From assembly GCA_947175225.1 (NCBI GenBank), contig CAMWLX010000163.1, forward strand, positions 1-7,627: DNA of 7,627 bases, written 5' to 3'. The DNA is from an uncultured Porphyromonadaceae bacterium. Lineage in GTDB: Bacteria; Bacteroidota; Bacteroidia; Bacteroidales; Muribaculaceae. The position numbers and the translations under genes are program-made. A model generated the notes under the pieces. The model had not been told where the DNA came from. It ran no database searches and was given only the letters and a program-made list of their open reading frames with translations. How positions within the stretch are numbered: position 1 is the stretch's first letter; each line of letters opens with the position of its first letter. Below, in pieces: positions 1 to 6,116 of the stretch.

Positions 1-158
1 CAGAAAAAAAATAATCATTATCATTATAAAATATTAATAATATGGTAAGTATGATAATGGGTGTAATGGCCATCATGATATTGGTAGTCAGAACTATTCT
101 AAATTGAAAATGAGAGGCATTTGCATACTTTCGTTTAATTATCTATATAATCTAAAAA
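1..158. other. AT-rich stretch upstream of the PH-domain gene, no gene seen
   Basis: This stretch is strongly AT-rich, with repeated ATTAT/TAATA words over about the first 50 bases. I find no convincing coding region, tRNA or strong hairpin. A short self-complementary word (ATGGCCAT near 66-73) is present but has no support as an operator. The only functional element I can suggest is a weak promoter candidate near its right end. The gene to the left is outside the window. Confidence 0.5.
104..133 (+). promoter_or_regulatory. Candidate Bacteroidetes-type promoter for the PH-domain gene
   Basis: ATTG/TTG at 104-106 is followed after 19 bp by TACTTTCG at 126-133. This differs at one base from the Bacteroidetes -7 consensus TAnnTTTG, and the spacing fits the usual 19-21 bp. 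It would place the transcript start near 140 and give a leader of about 20 nt before the ATG at 159. In such AT-rich DNA a match of this quality can arise by chance, so this is a suggestion only. Confidence 0.35.
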
Positions 159-620
159 ATGGAGATAAAAGTTTTTAAGTCAAAAGTCGATTGGTGGGTA
201 TATGCTATCATACCTTTCATTATACTTTGCTGCATGGCAGGGCCGATATTGACTGACTCAGATTACTGGTTTGGCATAGTTTTATCCATTCCATTTTGTA
301 TATTAGTTTATTATGTCATTGTTTCAACGAAATATGCGGTTCGTGGCAATGAATTCGGAGTGAAAAGTCTAATTGGATGGCAGTGGTTTCCGATAGATAA
401 AATCGAAAGCATCAAACGAACAAACAGTATATTGGCATCAGCGGCCCTGTCTACTAATAGAATCGCTATAAAATTCTCAGATCGTAGGATATTAAAGTCG
501 TCTGCCCCTTTGGAGATTTCACCAAAAGACGAGAGAAAGTTTATAGCAGACCTGCTGAGAATCAATCCAGACATTAATGTCTCATCCGCTGTCAAAGAAA
601 ACAAAAACAGTCATATCTGA
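159..620 (+). CDS. Small membrane protein with bacterial PH-like domain (YyaB/DUF1200 type)
   Basis: The product has 153 residues. Two hydrophobic segments near the N-terminus (about residues 13-31 and 37-55) should form a membrane hairpin, followed by a cytoplasmic domain of about 80 residues. That domain resembles the bacterial PH-like family found in Bacillus YyaB (bPH_4/DUF1200). The cues are an Ile-rich strand around residues 79-84 (IDKIES), the AALSTNRIAI stretch at about 95-104, and the closing ISPKDERKFIADLLRINPDI at 120-139, whose ISP...F...L...NP shape I associate with this family. No catalytic residues are evident and the role of the family is unknown. The ATG at 159 sits after an A-rich run typical of Bacteroidetes translation starts. 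The last 10 bases overlap the 3' end of thiD on the opposite strand. Family assignment is from memory of its pattern and moderately sure; function is not inferred. Confidence 0.8.
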   Translation: MEIKVFKSKVDWWVYAIIPFIILCCMAGPILTDSDYWFGIVLSIPFCILVYYVIVSTKYAVRGNEFGVKSLIGWQWFPIDKIESIKRTNSILASAALSTNRIAIKFSDRRILKSSAPLEISPKDERKFIADLLRINPDINVSSAVKENKNSHI

Positions 621-1450
621 TCAATAATAGCTATTTGCCGATCACTGTATTGGAAATGATTTACCGGACCATGCCCATTCCCGATCTTATATCGCGCTCC
701 AGATTTTATGGCTTTCATAATATAGTCCTTGGCAAGTTTTACGGAGTCGTTGAGTGAGAACCCCCTCGCGAGATAAGAGGCGATGGCGGATGAGAGTGTG
801 CATCCTGTGCCATGTGTGTTGACTGTGTCTATGCGTTTTGATTCTAAATAGATTGTCTCCTTAGTTTCTGCATTATAGAATACATCAAGGAGCTTTTCAT
901 CATAAAGATGTCCCGCCTTCAGCATAACTGATGCTCCAAATCGTGACAATTCGACGGCTGCGTCAGGCAATTCGTCCTGACTTCCGATTTTATGCCCCAG
1001 AAGTATTTCTGCCTCCGGAATATTGGGTGTAATAATTCTGCTTTTTGGTATCAGCACATCCATAAGTGTCGCAACGGCATCTTCTTCAAGAAGAGGATCT
1101 CCTGAAGTCGCGACCATTACAGGGTCAACGACAATATTCTTGATTTCTGGATATGCATCAAGAGTATTCCTTACAGTCCGAATCAATTCTGCTGAGTGAA
1201 GCATTCCGATTTTGACGGCATCGGTCCCCACATCATCAAGAATAGAATGGATTTGAGTCGCTACAAATTTTTCCGGCACCGGCAAAACATCATAAACACC
1301 CACTGTATTCTCATCCACCAATGCCACAATGGCAGATGTAGCATAGCACCCACAGGCAGATATAGTCTTTATGTCTGCCTGCACTCCGGCTCCTCCGCTT
1401 GGGTCGCTGCCGGCAATAGTCATCACTCTGAAATAACTTTTCTTTTTCAT
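611..1450 (-). CDS. thiD: Hydroxymethylpyrimidine / phosphomethylpyrimidine kinase ThiD
   Basis: ThiD phosphorylates 4-amino-5-hydroxymethyl-2-methylpyrimidine (HMP) to HMP-P and then HMP-PP, the pyrimidine substrate of ThiE. It is a cytoplasmic ribokinase-fold enzyme. With the start used here it has 279 residues, close to the usual length. Visible motifs are GSDPSGGAG at 14-22, Glu47 in the VDENT stretch (equivalent to the HMP-binding Glu44 of Salmonella ThiD), TPNIPEAE near 141-148, the anion-hole segment HGTGC at 213-217, and the family's C-terminal GHGPVNHF. There is no fused ThiE or ThiN domain. I chose the ATG at 1450 because it forms an ATGA overlap with the tenA stop, has GGAAAG 9 nt upstream, and gives an N-terminus matching homologues. 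An in-frame ATG at 1459 would add three residues (MED) and a 13-nt overlap. It is the last gene of the operon and overlaps the convergent PH-domain gene by 10 bp. Confidence 0.95.
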   Translation of the reverse strand: MKKKSYFRVMTIAGSDPSGGAGVQADIKTISACGCYATSAIVALVDENTVGVYDVLPVPEKFVATQIHSILDDVGTDAVKIGMLHSAELIRTVRNTLDAYPEIKNIVVDPVMVATSGDPLLEEDAVATLMDVLIPKSRIITPNIPEAEILLGHKIGSQDELPDAAVELSRFGASVMLKAGHLYDEKLLDVFYNAETKETIYLESKRIDTVNTHGTGCTLSSAIASYLARGFSLNDSVKLAKDYIMKAIKSGARYKIGNGHGPVNHFQYSDRQIAIIDQI

Positions 1451-2100
1451 ATCTTCCATCTTTCCAAATTATAAGCACTCTCCCAAAACATCCATTCCAT
1501 CTTAGTAGCCATCACGAAGGCTTCCGTCATCTTGTTCCGAACATCATCCGATGCATTGCTTGCCAATTCATCACATATCTCTATGGCTCTTAGATTCGAC
1601 TTTGCAAAAGTTTCATCCCCATACGTCTCGATCCAATGTATGTATGGATTGTCTTTCTGACATTTCTTAAGTATTTCTTCTCCAACTTCTTTGTAGACCC
1701 AAAAGCAGGGCAGGATGGAAGCCGTTTCCACTTCAACCGGACCAAGACATTTTGCAGACTCAAATGAATTGTAAAGGAGAGTGGTAGGAGTGGGCTTTTC
1801 CTTTACCGGATTATTTCCTAAGTAAGATTCATGAAGGACCTTTTCAACTGCAAATCCTTCAGTGGCGAATTTCAGGAAATCCATGCTTTGCTCATGCAGT
1901 GGCAGACGCGATGCTATATGCGCGAGAATCCTGCTGTAGTTTTCAATATATATTGAATCCTGAGCAATATAGAAAAGAAATTTTTCTTTTGGCAATGTCC
2001 CTTCTGCCAATTCCTTTACGAAAGGAAGCTCAAATATTTTCTGAATAGTAGGTAGCGCTGCTTCCCGGGCTTCTTCACTCCATTTTTTATATTTCTTCAT
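1447..2100 (-). CDS. tenA: TenA-family aminopyrimidine aminohydrolase / thiaminase II
   Basis: TenA hydrolyses aminomethyl-aminopyrimidine, a breakdown product of thiamin, to HMP and can also split thiamin (thiaminase II). In biosynthetic operons its accepted role is pyrimidine salvage. The 217-residue length is typical. The residues I match to the B. subtilis TenA active site are all present: Asp48 (in QDSIY), Tyr110 (LLYNSF), the nucleophile Cys132 (LPCFWVYKEVG), Tyr160 (WIETYGD) and Glu202 (KMEWMFWE). This is therefore the Cys-type (TenA_C), not the cysteine-less TenA_E form. The ATG overlaps the thiF stop as ATGA (2097-2100), and the TGA overlaps the thiD start. Its position directly before thiD suggests that HMP released by TenA is passed to ThiD. 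No signal peptide is visible, so it should act in the cytoplasm on imported substrate. Confidence 0.95.
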   Translation of the reverse strand: MKKYKKWSEEAREAALPTIQKIFELPFVKELAEGTLPKEKFLFYIAQDSIYIENYSRILAHIASRLPLHEQSMDFLKFATEGFAVEKVLHESYLGNNPVKEKPTPTTLLYNSFESAKCLGPVEVETASILPCFWVYKEVGEEILKKCQKDNPYIHWIETYGDETFAKSNLRAIEICDELASNASDDVRNKMTEAFVMATKMEWMFWESAYNLERWKI

Positions 2101-2786
2101 AAATCGAATATATGAAATTGTAAATTCTTAAGATCTATAGCCAGTATTTTCCCCGCAAGTGTTTCTCCAAAACCGCATATCAGTTTGATTGCTTCTGATG
2201 CTTGAATTGAACCGATTACGCCCGGCAAAGGACCGATCACCCCTCCTGTAGATTTAGGGGTGTTCAAGAGTATCTCCTTGTCGGGATAGAGGTTGGAATA
2301 TCTCGGTCCGGAGGGTATGAATGTCGACACTCGTCCTTCAAAGTTACCAATTGCTCCATATATCCATGTCTTGACAAGTTCCATGCAGGTATCTTCGATA
2401 AGATAGCGTGTCTTATGATTGTCAGTGCAGTCGATTATCAGATCATATCTTGATATGATCTCCCTTGCATTGTAGTCAGTCAGACCATCTTTCCATAGGT
2501 CGAATACTGTTTTAGAAGAAAGCTCCCGAAGCCGCCGGCACGCAATTGTGGTTTTTGACCTCCCTTCCGTCTCTTCGCTATATAGTATCTGTCTTTGAAG
2601 ATTGCTGATTGATATTGTGTCGTTATCGCAAAGACCGATTCTTCCAACTCCGGCACCCGTAAGATATAAGGCAACCGGACATCCGAGCCCACCGAGTCCG
2701 ACAATAAGCACCGATGCTTGAGCAAGCTTTTTCTGTCCTTCCTCGCCAATCTCAGGAAGCATTATCTGGCGTGAATATCTCTCCAT
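2097..2786 (-). CDS. thiF: ThiF-type ThiS adenylyltransferase (E1-like), lacking zinc CxxC motifs
   Basis: ThiF activates the C-terminal Gly-Gly of ThiS with ATP, giving the acyl-adenylate that is converted to the thiocarboxylate sulfur donor for ThiG. The 229-residue protein begins with the family's typical MERYSRQIMLPEIG. The nucleotide-binding loop GLGGLG lies at 30-35, followed by Asp54/Asp56 (CDNDTIS), Arg65 (NLQRQ), Lys78 (RSKT) and IDCTDN at 118-123; GVIGPLPGVIGSIQA at 182-196 is the conserved crossover region. Two usual features are missing. There is no CxxC where the first zinc pair is expected (GPRYSNLYP at 160-168) and none at the C-terminus. The position of E. coli Cys184, just before the T-G-G-V stretch, has no Cys. 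I reject a longer frame opening at 2879 because its extra 31 residues lie over thiH. The start is 1 nt past the thiH stop. MoeB/HesA-like identity is possible, but context favours ThiF. Confidence 0.9.
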   Translation of the reverse strand: MERYSRQIMLPEIGEEGQKKLAQASVLIVGLGGLGCPVALYLTGAGVGRIGLCDNDTISISNLQRQILYSEETEGRSKTTIACRRLRELSSKTVFDLWKDGLTDYNAREIISRYDLIIDCTDNHKTRYLIEDTCMELVKTWIYGAIGNFEGRVSTFIPSGPRYSNLYPDKEILLNTPKSTGGVIGPLPGVIGSIQASEAIKLICGFGETLAGKILAIDLKNLQFHIFDL

Positions 2787-2787
2787 A

Positions 2788-3900
2788 TTAATCAAAAATT
2801 TTATCCCAATCTTTCCAGACCACTTCATAGCCACCTTTTCGGATAGCGTCAGCCACTTCTTCAGGTGTTCTTTCATCACTCACCGAGAATTGCTCGAGTG
2901 ATTGAGGGTATGTGTAATACCCACCCGGATCTGTCTTGGAGCCTGCACTCATCGATGTCACTCCGAGAGTCAGCATGTTGTCGCGTAGCGTGGGTAATTC
3001 TCTCGTGGAATATGAAATATCCACGTCATGGTCGAAGATGCGGAAAGCAAACGTGAGTTGACAAAGTTCCCTGTCGCTCATCACTACATTGGGCTGAAAA
3101 CCTCCTGCCGCCGGACGCATCCTTGGAAAATTGACACTGAAGCGAGTACGCCAATAATGTTTCTGAAGATAGCGCAAGTGTAGAGCCATCATAGTCACGT
3201 CTGTACGCCAGTCTTCAAGACCAATCAGCACGCCCATTCCGATTTTGTGAAGCCCCGCCATTCCCATACGGTCAAATCCATTCAGCCTCCATTCAAAAAT
3301 AGATTTCATTCCTGCCGGATGATAGGTCTTGTATTTGTTGCGGTTGTAGGTTTCTTGGAAGCATACCACTCCATTTAGTCCGGCATGTGTCAATCTTTCA
3401 TAATCTTCGGTCTTCAAAGGCATCACTTCCATTGATAGATTATTGAAGAAGGGACGACAACTGCGCAGTGCCTCTTCCAAATAATCCGGTCCGGCTACCT
3501 TCGGATTTTCGCCAGTCACCAACAGCAGATTCTCAAAGGGTCCTAACCGTTTTATGGCCTTGCATTCCTCTTCAATCTGACTCATCGAAAGCACAACTCG
3601 TTCGAACTTATTGTGATGGTTGAATCCGCAATATACGCATGAATTGGTGCAAGAATTGGTGATATACATTGGAATATACATCGAAATTGTCTTTCCAAAT
3701 CTTTCCTGCGTATAGTGTTGGCTTAAAACTGCCATCTGTTCGAGATAGGGGGCAGCTGCGGGGGAGACAAGTGCCATGAAGTCTGAGACGTTGAGCCGCT
3801 TTTTTGTAAGAGCTTTTTCGACGTCAGTAGATGTCATCGACATTATTCTCGCCGTTGTCTCCTCCCAGTCATATTTAGCTAATTCATATGAAAACATCAT
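2788..3900 (-). CDS. thiH: 2-iminoacetate synthase ThiH (radical SAM tyrosine lyase)
   Basis: ThiH cleaves tyrosine with a 5'-deoxyadenosyl radical, giving dehydroglycine (2-iminoacetate) for ThiG plus p-cresol. It is the anaerobic counterpart of the oxygen-using ThiO. The 370-residue protein carries the radical SAM cluster motif CxxxCxxC with Cys84, Cys88 and Cys91 (CTNSCVYCGF), followed by the LLLVTGE SAM-contact segment. Further family marks are VCFQETYN, FPRMRPAAGGF and the C-terminal SMSAGSKTDPGGY. Length and motif order match E. coli ThiH (about 377 aa). I chose the ATG at 3900, which overlaps the thiG stop as ATGA; the frame is open further upstream to 3966, but those 22 residues are translated thiG antiphase sequence and do not resemble ThiH. 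A second ATG directly follows, at 3897. In many Bacteroides operons thiC lies between thiG and thiH; here the two genes touch. Confidence 0.97.
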   Translation of the reverse strand: MMFSYELAKYDWEETTARIMSMTSTDVEKALTKKRLNVSDFMALVSPAAAPYLEQMAVLSQHYTQERFGKTISMYIPMYITNSCTNSCVYCGFNHHNKFERVVLSMSQIEEECKAIKRLGPFENLLLVTGENPKVAGPDYLEEALRSCRPFFNNLSMEVMPLKTEDYERLTHAGLNGVVCFQETYNRNKYKTYHPAGMKSIFEWRLNGFDRMGMAGLHKIGMGVLIGLEDWRTDVTMMALHLRYLQKHYWRTRFSVNFPRMRPAAGGFQPNVVMSDRELCQLTFAFRIFDHDVDISYSTRELPTLRDNMLTLGVTSMSAGSKTDPGGYYTYPQSLEQFSVSDERTPEEVADAIRKGGYEVVWKDWDKIFD

Positions 3901-4664
3901 GATAGGAATGAAGTTAGCGGACTGCTTGCGGCAGCCATTCTCGATACTGTTCCAAGTCCGGCGCAATAAGCCTCGCGTCCTGCCTCAACAGCTTTGGCGA
4001 AAGCTCTTGCCATTGCCACAGGATCATTTGCTATAGCAATAGCTGTATTCACCAACACTGCATCTGCACCCATCTCCATTGCCAAGGCAGCATGGGATGG
4101 TGCTCCGAGTCCGGCATCTATCACAACCGGCACACAACTCTGCTCAATTATGATCTCTATCATATCCTTGACTACTATACCCTTATTTGTGCCGATAGGG
4201 GCAGCCAATGGCATGACTGCCGATGTGCCTACATCTTCAAGCCTTTTACATAGCACGGGATCAGCTTGAATGTAAGGAAGCACTATAAATCCATCCTTGG
4301 CAAGTTCTTCGGTTGCTTTGAGTGTTTCGATAGGGTCGGGTAGAAGATAACGAGGGTCCGGATGAATCTCAAGTTTAATGAAATTGGTATCAAAAGCCTC
4401 CCTTGCGAGTTGAGCAGCAAACACAGCCTCTTTAGCATCCCTTACTCCGGATGTATTAGGAAGAAGCTGGATATTGGGTCGTAAGATATGAGTGAGCAGT
4501 TCATCTTCGCTGTTGTCTGTATCGATTCGTTTCAAGGCAACTGTCACCATCTCTGAGCCGGATGCTTCTATAGCATCCCTCATTATGCGGTTGGAACTGA
4601 ATTTTCCTGTCCCTATAAAAAGGCGGCTCGAAAATTCTCGTCCTCCGATTATTAGTTTTTCCAT
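3897..4664 (-). CDS. thiG: Thiazole synthase ThiG
   Basis: ThiG condenses 1-deoxy-D-xylulose 5-phosphate, dehydroglycine and the sulfur of ThiS thiocarboxylate into the thiazole phosphate moiety. It is a cytoplasmic (beta/alpha)8 barrel that pairs with ThiH or ThiS. The 255-residue length is normal. Visible marks are the N-terminal IGGREFSSRLFIGTGKF, the Schiff-base lysine Lys97 in FIKLEI (96 in B. subtilis numbering), the following HPDPRYLLPDP, and the phosphate-binding end DAGLGAPSHAALAMEMGADA with VNTAIA. The C-terminal tail ASSPLTSFLS is typical. The start at 4664 lies 13 nt inside the end of the preceding fused gene, while the stop overlaps the thiH start by 4 nt, so translation is probably coupled on both sides. 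Nothing appears truncated or altered. Confidence 0.98.
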   Translation of the reverse strand: MEKLIIGGREFSSRLFIGTGKFSSNRIMRDAIEASGSEMVTVALKRIDTDNSEDELLTHILRPNIQLLPNTSGVRDAKEAVFAAQLAREAFDTNFIKLEIHPDPRYLLPDPIETLKATEELAKDGFIVLPYIQADPVLCKRLEDVGTSAVMPLAAPIGTNKGIVVKDMIEIIIEQSCVPVVIDAGLGAPSHAALAMEMGADAVLVNTAIAIANDPVAMARAFAKAVEAGREAYCAGLGTVSRMAAASSPLTSFLS

Positions 4665-5776
4665 ATATCTATGATTGATTTTGTTGTTAGTTCTTTGTCT
4701 TTAGAATTCAGTATCAATCCTGAAATTGCCACTCCGTCCACTCCGGATTGTCGAAGGTTTTTTATGTCGTCAAGCCGTATTCCTCCTATTGCTACTACTG
4801 GAATTGTTATGTCTTGGCTTTTGCAATACGACATTATTCTTTTGTATCCTTCAAGTCCAAGAATAGGGGAGAGCCCCTTTTTTGTCGTTGTGAAGCGGAA
4901 TGGTCCCAGTCCTATGTAGTCTGCTCCTAATTTGTAAGCATTCCAGATGTCTTCTTCTGTGTTGGCTGTAGCTCCGATGATTTTGTTTGGTCCAAGAATT
5001 TTTCTTGCTTCTGTCACCGTCATATCCTTTTTCCCCAGATGAACGCCGTCAGCTCCAAGTTCATTGACGAGATTTACTCTGTCATCAAAAATAAGAGTTG
5101 CACCATAATTTCTGCATAGCGGCAGTATTTTTTTAGCCATTTCTGCAAACTCAGAGTCAGAGGCTTCTTTCATTCTAAGCTGCACCCATCGGCATCCACC
5201 GCGAAGGGCGTCTTCAAGTCCGCAATCAGTGTGGGTAATTAATTGAAGTATTTCCATTTTTGTTTTCCATGCCTCAGAGAGCATTGCTGCTCCAGAGAAT
5301 CCTAATTCTTTAATTTCTTTCAATCGAGAGAGGGTTACGCCCCCTAAGGCATACACATTGTTAAGATCTGTACGCTTTAATTCCTCTGCAGAAAATCTAC
5401 TTTTATAGCCGGGTTTCGATATGCTGTCAAATATAGGGCTTAGAGTGACGTAGTCGAGATGAGAGTGCTGGATGGTCTCTTCTATTGAGTGGCAACTCCG
5501 GCTTATTAGTCCAGTCCAATCGGTAGGGGGTAAGGGATTCCTTTGGTTGAGATGCACTCCTCCAATTCCGTATTTGATAGCTAAGTCGAAATGATCGTGA
5601 AGAGAAAGTGATTGTCGATATTTTTCGGGTATTTTCCCGATTAATTCTTCTATTTGGTATTTATTGGCTGAAGGTTTGCGTATATGCACACGAGTCCATC
5701 CGCTGTCTAAAAGACGGCAGATGGCAAGGTCTTCGCCATGCCAAAAATTGGGGGTCGTAATTGCTATGAGTTTCAT
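4652..5776 (-). CDS. thiE: TenI-like / ThiE fusion: thiamin phosphate synthase with N-terminal TenI domain
   Basis: A single open frame of 374 residues holds two consecutive barrels of the TMP synthase superfamily. Residues 1-172 are TenI-like: VHIRKP at 30-35, LHDHFDLA at 59-66, GGVHLNQ at 72-78, SCHSIEE, VTLSPIFDSISK at 110-121 and YALGGVT at 142-148. Residues 174-374 look like a complete ThiE: VQLRMKE (Q199, R201, K203), the Asp231-Asp232 pair, ADGVHLGKKD at 242-251, IGLGPFRFTTTKKG at 288-301 with Lys299, PVVAIGG and GVAISG. ThiE joins HMP-PP and thiazole phosphate to thiamin phosphate; TenI of B. subtilis is a thiazole tautomerase. The His of TenI (FGH) reads Pro here, so tautomerase activity in the N-terminal half is doubtful. 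The start at 5776 overlaps the thiS stop by 1 nt (TGATG); an upstream ATG at 5788 lies within thiS. An in-frame ATG at the junction (5257) might also yield a free ThiE. Confidence 0.93.
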   Translation of the reverse strand: MKLIAITTPNFWHGEDLAICRLLDSGWTRVHIRKPSANKYQIEELIGKIPEKYRQSLSLHDHFDLAIKYGIGGVHLNQRNPLPPTDWTGLISRSCHSIEETIQHSHLDYVTLSPIFDSISKPGYKSRFSAEELKRTDLNNVYALGGVTLSRLKEIKELGFSGAAMLSEAWKTKMEILQLITHTDCGLEDALRGGCRWVQLRMKEASDSEFAEMAKKILPLCRNYGATLIFDDRVNLVNELGADGVHLGKKDMTVTEARKILGPNKIIGATANTEEDIWNAYKLGADYIGLGPFRFTTTKKGLSPILGLEGYKRIMSYCKSQDITIPVVAIGGIRLDDIKNLRQSGVDGVAISGLILNSKDKELTTKSIIDIWKN

Positions 5777-5979
5777 CAGCCGCCGCAAACTGCAGTGATA
5801 ACGGTAATATGGTCTCCATCGGCAAGCAGAGTAGACTCCCAGTCTACTTTTCTTACCACTTTATTATTTACCGCCACTGCCACTCCGGCTGTAGGTGACT
5901 GAATTTCATTGAGCAGTCTGCTGACTGTCAATTGTTCGGAATCCGTAAGGTATTCCTTCTGGTTTACAGATAGTTTCAT
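5776..5979 (-). CDS. thiS: Sulfur carrier protein ThiS
   Basis: ThiS is the ubiquitin-fold sulfur carrier of thiazole synthesis. Its C-terminal Gly-Gly is adenylated by ThiF, turned into a thiocarboxylate, and donates sulfur to ThiG. The 67-residue product has the usual size and ends in the required Gly66-Gly67 (TAVCGG). The segment VAVAVNNKVV at about 33-42 and LADGDHITVI at about 52-61 match the beta-grasp strands of the family. It is the first gene of the operon: a strong Shine-Dalgarno sequence lies 5 nt upstream, directly after the TPP riboswitch. The stop codon overlaps the start of the fused thiE gene, so translation of the next gene is likely coupled. Confidence 0.96.
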   Translation of the reverse strand: MKLSVNQKEYLTDSEQLTVSRLLNEIQSPTAGVAVAVNNKVVRKVDWESTLLADGDHITVITAVCGG

Positions 5980-5984
5980 AAAAA

Positions 5985-5992
5985 TCTCCTTT
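5985..5992 (-). promoter_or_regulatory. Strong ribosome binding site of thiS, at the riboswitch 3' edge
   Basis: On the minus strand the sequence reads AAAGGAGA followed by five T residues and the thiS ATG. Such a strong Shine-Dalgarno is not the rule in Bacteroidetes, which often rely on A-rich leaders. Its place directly after the aptamer's closing GACG segment makes it a natural target for riboswitch control of translation. Confidence 0.8.
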
Positions 5993-6070
5993 CGTCGGTA
6001 TTATCCGCTTCAAGTTCATAGGGTATAATCTCAGCCTCTATTCAGTGTCCTGGATAGTGACACCCCTGTT
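5985..6070 (-). promoter_or_regulatory. TPP riboswitch (THI element) controlling the thi operon
   Basis: Read on the minus strand, this is a clear THI-box aptamer. GGGGU (6066-6062) pairs with ACCCU (6024-6020) as P2. A P3 arm pairs UCACUAU (6060-6054) with AUAGAGG (6041-6035), with one A-A mismatch and an inner CAG-GACA-CUG hairpin. The thiamin-binding CUGAGA lies at 6034-6029. UGAAC (6019-6015) and the diphosphate-binding hairpin CGG-AUAAUA-CCG (6007-5996) follow, then GACG. TPP binding in this family switches the downstream genes off. No terminator hairpin with a U run lies between aptamer and thiS, and the Shine-Dalgarno is adjacent, so control is probably at translation start. This last point is inference. 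Confidence 0.97.
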
Positions 6071-6090
6071 TATAATATTTTCAAGAGTGA

Positions 6091-6104
6091 AAGCCCTCGG
6101 GCTT
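6091..6104 (-). other. Small leader hairpin upstream of the riboswitch
   Basis: AAGCC and GGCTT enclose a four-base loop (CGAG in the transcript), giving a compact 5-bp stem. It falls in the first 10-20 nt of the mRNA predicted from the upstream promoter. A short stem near the 5' end can stabilise an mRNA. No T run follows directly, so it does not look like a terminator. Confidence 0.45.
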
Positions 6105-6116
6105 CCAATTCATCGG

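Noticed and set aside
1..50. Repetitive AT-rich words (ATTAT, TAATA) as a possible origin or integration site
   Set aside because: There is no regular unit, no paired repeat and no tRNA or integrase nearby; this is ordinary AT-rich intergenic DNA.
626..635. Perfect 10-bp palindrome AATAGCTATT near the end of thiD
   Set aside because: It lies in coding sequence, is AT-rich and single-copy as far as I can see, so chance is the simplest explanation.
591..644. Possible terminator for the thi operon: TGATC/GATCA repeat (618-622 and 640-644) followed on the minus strand by a T-rich stretch
   Set aside because: The stem is 5 bp with a long, poorly paired interior, and the T-rich tract starts several bases after it. 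Too weak to call.
2787..2879. Longer thiF reading frame opening at 2879
   Set aside because: The added 31 residues lie inside the end of thiH and do not resemble ThiF; the family start MERYSRQ is at 2786.
3901..3966. Longer thiH reading frame opening at 3966
   Set aside because: The added residues come from out-of-phase thiG sequence; the ATG at 3900 gives the normal ThiH length and an ATGA overlap.
3994..4269. Plus-strand open frames inside thiG and other thi genes
   Set aside because: They are antisense shadows of well-supported genes, with biased composition and no recognisable domains.
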